This document shows, one piece after another, positions 5,526-11,164 of a stretch of DNA of 12,230 nt (position 1 is its first letter; each line of letters starts with the position of its first letter). Both the position numbers and the translations under genes were made by a program. The notes under the pieces were generated by a model that saw only the letters and a list, made by a program, of their open reading frames with translations, did no database searches and had not been told where the DNA came from. The DNA lies in assembly GCA_945888895.1 (NCBI GenBank), contig CAMDAY010000044.1, forward strand, positions 1 through 12,230, read 5' to 3'. This DNA comes from Dehalococcoides mccartyi (GTDB taxonomy: Bacteria > Chloroflexota > Dehalococcoidia > UBA2979).

Positions 5526-7133
5526 CTACCAGCCGGCGGCAGCGCCGTCCGCACGAGGATCCGTCGCCGCGGTGAAGAAGCCGCCCGCCTCGTCGACTGC
5601 GATGGCGTTGGTGTGACCGACAGCGTGGTCCCACGCATCGCCAACCTCGACGCGATGCCCCATGCGCGCGAGCGCGTCGATCGTCTCGCTGCCGAAGCGC
5701 GACTCGATGCGCAGGGTGTACGGGTCGAGGCCATCGACCGATCCGGAAATCCATCGCGGCGCTGCGAGCGCCTCCGCGAGGCCCATCCCCTGGTCGACGA
5801 TGCGGTTGAGCAGCTGTACGTGGGTCTGCGGCTGGCCATGCGCGCCCCTCGTACCGAAGGCCATCGCGAACCTGCCGTCGCGCAGCGCCATCGCGGGGGC
5901 CAGCGTGTGGAACGGCCGCTTGCCGCCCGCGAGCGCGTTCGGATGCGACTCGTCGAGGTTGAAGCCGGCGCCGCGGTTATGCAGCAGGATGCCCGTGTCC
6001 CCGGCGACCAGCCCCGACCCGAAGATCCAGTACAGGCTCTGCGTGATCGAGACGGCGTTGCCGTCGCGGTCCATCACGGTGAGGAACACGGTGTCGCCGT
6101 GCCCGCCGGGACTGACCGCCGCGCCTGCGCGCGTCTCATCAATGCGCGCGCGTGCCTCGGCCGCCCACTCGTCCGAGAGCAGCCGCGCGAGAGGCGCGGG
6201 CTCGCGCATGAACGCGGGGTCGGCGACCCAGCGGTCGCGCTCGGCGAACGCCTGGTGCTTCGCCTCCACCATCAGGTGCAGCTCGCGCGCAGCCTGCGAA
6301 TCGTCCGAGGCGAAGTCGTAGCCCTCGAGGATGTGCGACATGAGCAGCGCGGCCATCCCGTGGCTGTTGGGCGGCGCCTCCAGCACCTCGAGGCCGCGGT
6401 AGTGGCCGCGGAGCGGCGTCACCCAATCGGCGGGGACGTGCGCCTCGAAGTCCTCGGCAGTGAGCAGGCCGCCCGCCGCCTGCACGGATGCCGCGATGCG
6501 GCTCGCGAGCTCACCGCGGTAGAACGCGTCCCGCCCGCCTTCGGCGATCAGGCGCATCGAGGCTGCGAGGTCGGGGAGGCGCAGCCGGTCGCCGATGGCC
6601 GGAGCACGAGCGCCGGTGAGGTAGCGCGACCGGGCATCGGGGTTCATGTCCTCGATCGACCGCGCGATGTTCGAGGACAGGAAGCGGCCGACCGGGAACC
6701 CCTCGGAGGCGTAGCGGATCGCCGGGGCCAGTGCCCGTGCGAGGTCCCACGTGCCGTGGCGTTTCAACGCGACGTCCCAGGCATCCACGGCGCCCGGCAC
6801 GGTCACGGGGAGTGCCCCGCGCGTCGGCATCACCTCAAGGCCACGCGCGCGGTAGGCGGCGGTGGTCATCGCAGTGCCTGCGCGGCCGCTGCCATTGAGC
6901 GCTGTGATCTCGCCGGTCTTGCCATCGCGATACAGCATCAGCAGGTCGCCGCCGAGGCCGCATGCCGCGAGCTCGACCACGCCCAAGACGGCATTCGCGG
7001 TAACCGCGGCGTCGATGGCGTTGCCGCCCTCCATCAGCGCCCCCATCGCCGCCTGCGTCGCGAGGTAGTGGGGCGTGGCGGCGGCGCCTCGCTCGGCACG
7101 AATCAGCGGGAGCGGCGTGGAGGACATCGTCAT
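5526..7133 (-). CDS. Gamma-glutamyltranspeptidase-family Ntn-hydrolase
   Basis: The 535-aa proenzyme belongs to the GGT family, which self-cleaves to expose an N-terminal Thr nucleophile and then hydrolyses or transfers acyl/amide groups. GGNAIDAAV (36-44) marks the large subunit. The processing site is GHGD|T with Thr348, followed by VFLTVMDRDGNAVSIT. The small subunit carries KRPFHTLAP (405-413), FGTRGAHGQPQ (426-436) and the C-terminal TDPRADGAAAGW. The oxyanion/substrate positions that read SS and GG in E. coli GGT are HT and GA here, so it is probably a GGT-like acylase or amidohydrolase rather than a glutathione enzyme. No signal peptide is seen. I place the start at 7133, after GGAA with a 6-base spacer. 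Upstream codons have poor GC at third positions and contain a -10-like box, although in-frame ATGs exist at 7211 and 7316. Confidence 0.87.
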   Translation of the reverse strand: MTMSSTPLPLIRAERGAAATPHYLATQAAMGALMEGGNAIDAAVTANAVLGVVELAACGLGGDLLMLYRDGKTGEITALNGSGRAGTAMTTAAYRARGLEVMPTRGALPVTVPGAVDAWDVALKRHGTWDLARALAPAIRYASEGFPVGRFLSSNIARSIEDMNPDARSRYLTGARAPAIGDRLRLPDLAASMRLIAEGGRDAFYRGELASRIAASVQAAGGLLTAEDFEAHVPADWVTPLRGHYRGLEVLEAPPNSHGMAALLMSHILEGYDFASDDSQAARELHLMVEAKHQAFAERDRWVADPAFMREPAPLARLLSDEWAAEARARIDETRAGAAVSPGGHGDTVFLTVMDRDGNAVSITQSLYWIFGSGLVAGDTGILLHNRGAGFNLDESHPNALAGGKRPFHTLAPAMALRDGRFAMAFGTRGAHGQPQTHVQLLNRIVDQGMGLAEALAAPRWISGSVDGLDPYTLRIESRFGSETIDALARMGHRVEVGDAWDHAVGHTNAIAVDEAGGFFTAATDPRADGAAAGW

Positions 7134-7175
7134 GACGGTTCCATTCGGGAGAGCGCGGGCATCGAATACCGGCGC

Positions 7176-7181
7176 ATTATC
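7176..7181 (-). promoter_or_regulatory. Candidate -10 box for the GGT-like gene
   Basis: The minus strand reads GATAAT, five of six matches to the -10 consensus, about 43 bases before the chosen ATG at 7133. No clear -35 box lies at normal spacing. If real, it excludes the in-frame upstream ATGs at 7211 and 7316 as main starts. Divergent promoters for this gene and the lipoprotein must share 7134-7333. Confidence 0.3.
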
Positions 7182-7246
7182 GTCGCTACCCGATTCGAAT
7201 GCGCCTGACATGATCTCGCCACGGATCGGCCGCGGGCGAAGCGGAC

Positions 7247-7271
7247 GCAGCGCAGGCAGCGCAGGCAGCGC
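7247..7271. repeat. Short 9-bp tandem repeat in the divergent intergenic region
   Basis: The unit GCAGCGCAG occurs at 7247-7255 and 7256-7264 and as a 7-base partial copy at 7265-7271 (about 2.8 copies). It lies between the GGT-like gene and the lipoprotein gene. It could be slippage-prone spacer DNA; no function is evident. Confidence 0.75.
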
Positions 7272-7333
7272 CACACAATGGGAGAAGATCACAGCCTCCC
7301 GCTGCGGACGCCCCACGGATGAATCGAGCCTCG

Positions 7334-7825
7334 ATGAACCGACCAGTCATCCTCGCCGCGACACTCATGCTCGCCTGCTCACTCCTGGGCTGCACGTCCA
7401 CGCCGAGCACACCAGCGGCGACCGTCACGACCGTCGGGACCGCGACGGCGACCACCTCGCAGAACGCCACGCCGAGCGCGACGCGCACGCCCGCCGCGAC
7501 ACCCACGGCTACCTCGACACCCGCGACGGGATCGCCCGCCTCGCCCACGAACCTCAAGCTCACCGGGCGCATCCCGGATCTCAGTACGCCCATCCCACCG
7601 GGCGAGGGCGAGGCGGGGCGACTGACGCTGGCGTGGGAAGGCGGCACGGGCGCGACCGGCTTTCGCATCTACCTCAAGGAGTGCGACGGCACGGTGAAGC
7701 GCGCGCTGGACGTGCCGGGCGCGGACCACCAGTACGGCCCGATCCACGTGTGCCGGCCAACGGGAAACATCGGCGTGTCGGCGTTCAACACGAGCGGCGA
7801 GTCCAGCATCACCTGGGTGCGTTAG
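7334..7825 (+). CDS. Putative lipoprotein with Thr-rich linker and FN3-like C-terminal domain
   Basis: Counted from the ATG at 7334, the 163-aa product starts MNRPVILAATLMLACSLLGC, a lipoprotein signal whose lipobox LLGC gives acylated Cys20. A long Thr/Ala/Ser/Pro-rich linker (about 21-70) should hold the C-terminal domain away from the membrane. That domain (about 71-163) alternates like a beta-sandwich: SPTNLKLTG, GRLTLAWEGG, GFRIYLKEC, then GVSAFNTSGESSITW, a pattern typical of fibronectin type III folds. Two Cys in the domain (in KECDG and HVCRP) might pair. An in-frame ATG at 7319 would only add five residues; the 7334 ATG has GAG at better spacing and gives a canonical signal. The 62-aa membrane protein gene follows after 42 bases and may be cotranscribed. 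Ligand and role are unknown. Confidence 0.75.
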   Translation: MNRPVILAATLMLACSLLGCTSTPSTPAATVTTVGTATATTSQNATPSATRTPAATPTATSTPATGSPASPTNLKLTGRIPDLSTPIPPGEGEAGRLTLAWEGGTGATGFRIYLKECDGTVKRALDVPGADHQYGPIHVCRPTGNIGVSAFNTSGESSITWVR

Positions 7826-7856
7826 CCTCGAGGTGTCTCGCGATCAGGTGTGACTG

Positions 7857-7862
7857 AAGGAG
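7857..7862 (+). promoter_or_regulatory. Strong Shine-Dalgarno that defines the mini-protein start
   Basis: AAGGAG with a 5-base spacer to ATG at 7868, the best ribosome binding site in the window. It overrides the in-frame ATG at 7850, which lies upstream of this site. Confidence 0.8.
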
Positions 7863-7867
7863 CTGCA

Positions 7868-8056
7868 ATGTGGTGGCAAGACCTGCTCTGGGGCCTGTGG
7901 AACGGGCTCACCGCCTGGGTCATCCTGATCGCGCATCTCGTCGGCTACATGGAGCAGTACCCGTTCTTCAACGTCGCGCGCGAGGGTGGGTGGTACAACT
8001 TCGGTTTCCTGCTGGGCGCGGGTTCCCCGATCCTCGGCGCGCTGCGCGGGCGCTAG
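7868..8056 (+). CDS. 62-aa conserved-looking membrane mini-protein
   Basis: The product begins MWWQDLLWGLWNGLTAWVI. It has one Trp-rich hydrophobic helix (about residues 3-27), a short polar stretch (EQYPFFNVAREGGWYN, 29-44) and a Gly-rich hydrophobic end (FGFLLGAGSPILGAL). The excellent AAGGAG site, strong codon bias and amphipathic organisation argue that it is expressed. From memory, similar Trp-rich mini-proteins ending in a FGFLxGAGSP-type motif occur in other high-GC bacteria, but I cannot verify this here. It probably sits in the cytoplasmic membrane with one or two short membrane-embedded segments. It lies between a lipoprotein and a thioesterase-family gene, with 68 bases to the latter. 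I do not recognise its function. Confidence 0.72.
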   Translation: MWWQDLLWGLWNGLTAWVILIAHLVGYMEQYPFFNVAREGGWYNFGFLLGAGSPILGALRGR

Positions 8057-8124
8057 CGGAACGCCGGGGCGCCTTTCCGCCGCTGCCCTTCCCCGTCGGA
8101 TAACCGTCTCCTAGAGTTGGCCGC

Positions 8125-8931
8125 ATGACCACGACCGACGCCACCGACAGCACCCCCCGCAGCTTCTTCCAGCCCGACGGCGATCGCTACATCCCCACCG
8201 CGTGGACGCAGAGCGGCTGGGATGCCAACTCGTTGCGAGGCGGCGCGATCTCCGGCCTGCTGATGCACGAGGTCGAGCGTCGCCACCTCGACCCCGAGTT
8301 CCAGGTCGCGCGCCTCACGGTCGACATGTTCCGCCTCGCACCGATGGTGCCGCTGCGCGTCGCCACCACCGTGGCGCGTGACGGAAGGCGCATCCGCGTC
8401 GTCGATGCCGTGCTGATCGCCGACGACCAGGAGATCGTGCGCGCGAGCATCGTGATGTTGCGCCGCACCGACCCGCCCGAGGGCGACGTGTGGAGCCCGC
8501 CGACGTGGGAGGTGCCGCACCCGCAAACCCTGCCGGTCTCCTCGTGGGGTGAAGGCCGCCTGCCGATCTGGGAACGCCGCTACATCAGCGGCAACCCCGC
8601 CGAGGGAGGCCCGCCCGCGCCGAAGCGCGCCTGGCTGCATGACGTGGCCGCGTTCCTGGGAGACGACCCACCGAGCCCCCTTGTCCGCGCCGCGATGATG
8701 TCGGACTCGGCCAGCCCGTTTGCGAACTCCGGCGCGCACGGCCTCAACTACGTGAACGCGGACACCACCCTGTACCTGCATCGCGCCCCCGTTGGCGAGT
8801 GGATCGGCATCGAGGTCGTCGCGCACCACTCGACGGCCGGCATCGCGATCGGCGAGTGCGCCCTCTACGACCTCGACGGCTCGTTCGGCCGCACCAGCGT
8901 CTGCGCCATCGCCAACCGCCGCCGGACTTAG
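8125..8931 (+). CDS. Acyl-CoA thioesterase-like (double hotdog, 4HBT_3/TesB-like) protein
   Basis: The 268-aa protein has two hotdog-like halves. The first (about 12-113) contains SLRGGAISGLL (36-46) and LTVDMFRLAPMVPLRV. The second (about 165-265) contains SDSASPFAN (193-201), LNYVNADTTLYLHR (207-220), GEWIGIEVVAHHS and GECALYDLDGSFGRT (243-257). This layout fits thioesterase-family proteins that hydrolyse acyl-CoA or related thioesters in the cytoplasm. The substrate is not predictable. The segment joining the halves (PHPQTLPVSSWGEG, 131-144) resembles the translation of the GC-rich palindromic repeats found just downstream of the gene, hinting that a repeat may have contributed to the linker. 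GAG lies about eight bases before the ATG. A hairpin at 8956-8981 follows the stop. Confidence 0.85.
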   Translation: MTTTDATDSTPRSFFQPDGDRYIPTAWTQSGWDANSLRGGAISGLLMHEVERRHLDPEFQVARLTVDMFRLAPMVPLRVATTVARDGRRIRVVDAVLIADDQEIVRASIVMLRRTDPPEGDVWSPPTWEVPHPQTLPVSSWGEGRLPIWERRYISGNPAEGGPPAPKRAWLHDVAAFLGDDPPSPLVRAAMMSDSASPFANSGAHGLNYVNADTTLYLHRAPVGEWIGIEVVAHHSTAGIAIGECALYDLDGSFGRTSVCAIANRRRT

Positions 8932-8955
8932 CCGGGGCCCGAGGGCCTTCACCCT

Positions 8956-8981
8956 ACCCTCTCCCCAAACGGGGAGAGGGT
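8956..8981 (+). terminator. Hairpin after the thioesterase gene; also a dispersed palindromic repeat type
   Basis: Bases 8956-8966 pair perfectly with 8971-8981 (11 bp) with an AAAC loop, followed by TCT. The hairpin lies 24 bases past the stop codon and probably ends the transcript. Its C-run/G-run sequence (CCCTCTCCCC and its complement) resembles a palindrome scattered between genes in many GC-rich genomes, so it may be a mobile repeat used as terminator. Confidence 0.6.
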
Positions 8982-9036
8982 TCTGAGCCCATCTCCGCGA
9001 GGAACACCAGACGCTCCGATCCGGATCCCGGGATGC

Positions 9037-9085
9037 TTGAAGGGCGAAGCCCTTCAATGTCCAACCCCTCCCGCGCCGGGAGGGG
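9037..9085. repeat. Two adjacent intergenic palindromes (REP-like)
   Basis: The first palindrome pairs 9037-9045 with 9049-9057 (9 bp, GAA loop). The second pairs 9065-9072 with 9078-9085 (8 bp, 5-base loop) and is followed by CAGGGGTGGGC. The second shares the C-block/G-block layout of the 8956-8981 hairpin. No reading frame with a credible start and codon bias covers 8932-9218, so this is intergenic structure rather than a gene. Confidence 0.5.
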
Positions 9086-9166
9086 CAGGGGTGGGCCGCC
9101 CCACGCTGCCACCTCGAGGTTCCTCGTACCCACGGCGTCACGCCCGACTCTGCGCAACCCACACAC

Positions 9167-9198
9167 AGAAGGGGAGCGGCTCCCGCCGCTCCCCTTCT
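9167..9198 (-). terminator. Terminator of the ABC transporter operon
   Basis: Bases 9167-9180 and 9185-9198 form a perfect 14-bp stem with a 4-base loop. It starts 20 bases beyond the permease stop codon (9219) on the minus strand and is followed there by GTGTGT. Its symmetry would also stop plus-strand transcripts reading out of the thioesterase side. Confidence 0.75.
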
Positions 9199-9218
9199 CG
9201 TTCAACTGCCTGCGACCG

Positions 9219-10139
9219 CTAGCGGCCTCGAAGGCGCGGGTCGAGGTGGTCGCGAAGCGCGTCACCGAAGAGGTTCACGGCGAGCACCGTGACCACGAGC
9301 GCCACCGTTGGCACCAGCAGCAGCCCCGGCGACGAGATCATGTACGTCCAGCTGTCACGCCCGACCATGGCGCCCCAGGTCGTCGTCGGGTCCTTCACGC
9401 CATAGCCAAGGAAGCTCAGGCTCGCCTCGGTGATGATGTTCTGCGACACCGACACGCTCATCAGGACGAAGAGCACCGGAGCCACGTTCGGCAGCAGGTG
9501 CCGGATGATCGTGCGGATGTTCGTCGCACCAACCGATCGAGCGGCCTCGATGTACGGTTCCTGCGCGAGGCTCAGCGCCGCGCCTCGGACGACGCGCGCC
9601 GAAACGAAACTCGCACGGAACGAGAGCACGAGGACGATGTTGGTCAGGCTCGACCCGATCGTCGAGAGGATCGCGACGAGCAGGATGATCGCCGGGATGG
9701 CCTGGATGACGTCGATGATCTGCACGAGCAGCGTGTCGACCCAGCCGCGCATGAGCGCCGCCGTAAGGCCGAGGGTCGCCGCGAAGAACGTTGCGATCAC
9801 GGTCGCCCCGACACCCACGTACATCGAAACTCGGGCTCCGTAGAGGAGACGCGTGAACTGATCGCGACCGTACTGGTCTGTACCGAACCAGTGCGCCTTG
9901 GACGCGCCCGCGAGCACGTCCGGCTTGTCCGGAATGTAGTTCATCGGGTAGGGGGAAATGAACGGCGCGAGGATCGCCAGCACAATCACCAACAGGATGA
10001 CGAGCGCTGCGCCAGCACCGACGGGCTGCTTCACCCCGTAGTTGTACAGCGCCTGCACGAAGGCGGGCCCGCCAACCTGCCGACGACGAGGGGCACTCGC
10101 GAGGATTGCTTCAACGCTGGGGCTCGGTGAATGACTCAT
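9219..10139 (-). CDS. DppC-like ABC transporter permease (peptide/nickel importer family)
   Basis: The 306-aa inner-membrane subunit has a cytoplasmic N-terminus, a first TM (about 40-62) ending ISPYP, the subfamily signature HWFGTDQYGRDQFTRLLYG (83-101), five further TMs, and the EAA loop EAARSVGATNIRTIIRHLLPN (198-218) that docks the ATPases. It ends with the characteristic LFGDALRDHLDPRLRGR (290-306). It pairs with the DppB-like permease to import oligopeptides or related solutes. Its ATG at 10139 overlaps the DppB stop by 4 bp (ATGA), so translation is likely coupled. No ATP-binding subunit follows before the terminator, so the ATPases must be upstream of the window edge or elsewhere. Confidence 0.93.
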   Translation of the reverse strand: MSHSPSPSVEAILASAPRRRQVGGPAFVQALYNYGVKQPVGAGAALVILLVIVLAILAPFISPYPMNYIPDKPDVLAGASKAHWFGTDQYGRDQFTRLLYGARVSMYVGVGATVIATFFAATLGLTAALMRGWVDTLLVQIIDVIQAIPAIILLVAILSTIGSSLTNIVLVLSFRASFVSARVVRGAALSLAQEPYIEAARSVGATNIRTIIRHLLPNVAPVLFVLMSVSVSQNIITEASLSFLGYGVKDPTTTWGAMVGRDSWTYMISSPGLLLVPTVALVVTVLAVNLFGDALRDHLDPRLRGR

Positions 10140-11083
10140 GAGAAGCTCACCCTCGGATCAAGCATGCTGTAGATCACATCGATCGTCAGGTTGAGCAGCA
10201 CGACGGCAGTACCGACGAGCAGCACCATCCCCTGGATGACCGGATAGTCGCGTCGCGCCATCGCGTCGAACAGGATGCCGCCAAGGCCGGGCAGCGTGAA
10301 GACCTGCTCCACCACGACCGCGCCAGACACCAGCGCCGCCGCTTGAAGGCCGATCAGCGTGACCGTTGGTAGCAGTGCGTTCTTCAGGCCGTGACCGAAC
10401 CACACTCGACCGGACGAGAGGCCCTTCGAGCGAGCAGTCCGAATGTAGTCCTGCTGCATCACGTCGATGAACGAGGATCGCATCATGCGCACGTTCGTCG
10501 CCATGAAGACCAGCGAAACGGCCACTACGGGCAGCAGCATGGAGAAGAAGTGGAGGAACACCCCGCGCTCAAGTGGGACGTATAGCGGCGGGCGCCATCG
10601 GAACCAGAGCGACGGCAGCAACACCATCATGGTGGCGACCAGAAAACTCGGGATACCGAGGAAGAGCACCGCGAAGAATCGAATCGCGTAGTCCGTGACC
10701 TTGCCGCGCGCAACCGCAGCGGCCATCCCGAGCGGGATCCCGATCAGGATACTCACCAGCACCGCAAGCATGGTGAGCTCTGCGGTGACGAACATGCGCT
10801 CAGAGATCATGTCGGTCACCGGTCGTTGACGAGTGATCGAGGTACCCAGATCACCCTGGAGCACACCACCGAGGTACGAGACGTATCGAACTGGCAGCGA
10901 CTTGTCGAGGCCGAGCGAACGCTCAAGCCTCGCGCGCGCTTCCGGTGTAATCTGGCCCGAGTCACCGAGCATGGAGTCGATCACATCGCCCGGGGTCAGA
11001 TCCACCATCACGACGACCAGCGCCAGAATGATGAGCAGCTGCGGGATGAGTGCGAGCACCCGACGTGCGATGTACTTGCTCAT
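10136..11083 (-). CDS. DppB-like ABC transporter permease (peptide/nickel importer family)
   Basis: The 315-aa permease begins MSKYIARRVLALIPQLLII, the standard DppB/OppB opening with TM1. Its periplasmic region includes LTPGD (29-33), LGLDKSLPVRY (57-67) and GDLGTSI (77-83). Its cytoplasmic ATPase-docking loop is DYIRTARSKGLS (212-223). The end carries VVVEQVFTLPGLGGILFDA (256-274) and a final TM ending YSMLDPRVSFS. I chose the ATG at 11083; an in-frame ATG at 11155 would add 24 polar residues that families of this type lack and would run through the intergenic hairpin. The ribosome site here is weak, fitting lower expression than the binding protein upstream. Solute is unknown; peptides are the usual one. 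Confidence 0.93.
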   Translation of the reverse strand: MSKYIARRVLALIPQLLIILALVVVMVDLTPGDVIDSMLGDSGQITPEARARLERSLGLDKSLPVRYVSYLGGVLQGDLGTSITRQRPVTDMISERMFVTAELTMLAVLVSILIGIPLGMAAAVARGKVTDYAIRFFAVLFLGIPSFLVATMMVLLPSLWFRWRPPLYVPLERGVFLHFFSMLLPVVAVSLVFMATNVRMMRSSFIDVMQQDYIRTARSKGLSSGRVWFGHGLKNALLPTVTLIGLQAAALVSGAVVVEQVFTLPGLGGILFDAMARRDYPVIQGMVLLVGTAVVLLNLTIDVIYSMLDPRVSFS

Positions 11084-11123
11084 ACCCAGAAACCTGCCTC
11101 TATCCGGCTCAATGCCGGTATGC

Positions 11124-11153
11124 GCGTGGTCGAGGGTTGCCCCCCGACCACGC
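11124..11153 (-). promoter_or_regulatory. Intercistronic hairpin between binding protein and permeases
   Basis: Bases 11124-11132 pair with 11145-11153 (9 bp), and an inner GGG/CCC can add three more pairs. It starts 11 bases after the binding-protein stop codon. A smaller 5-bp hairpin follows at 11104-11118. There is no T-run. Such hairpins often stabilise the abundant binding-protein mRNA or partly terminate before the permease genes. Confidence 0.6.
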
Positions 11154-11164
11154 ACGATAGCGAA

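Noticed and set aside
5613..7208. 531-codon plus-strand open frame opposite the GGT-like gene
   Set aside because: The sense strand has all GGT-family motifs including the catalytic Thr; the antisense translation has no recognisable motif and a skewed Arg/His/Val composition.
7247..7271. Considered as the beginning of a CRISPR or iteron array
   Set aside because: The unit is only 9 bp, directly tandem, under three copies and without spacers.
8053..9162. 369-codon minus-strand frame opposite the thioesterase gene
   Set aside because: The plus-strand protein has a coherent double-hotdog pattern and a well-placed hairpin terminator; the antisense product shows no family features.
8799..10130. 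Long plus-strand frame spanning the thioesterase end, the repeats and the antisense of DppC
   Set aside because: It crosses a terminator hairpin and two unrelated genes, with no ribosome site and no domain.
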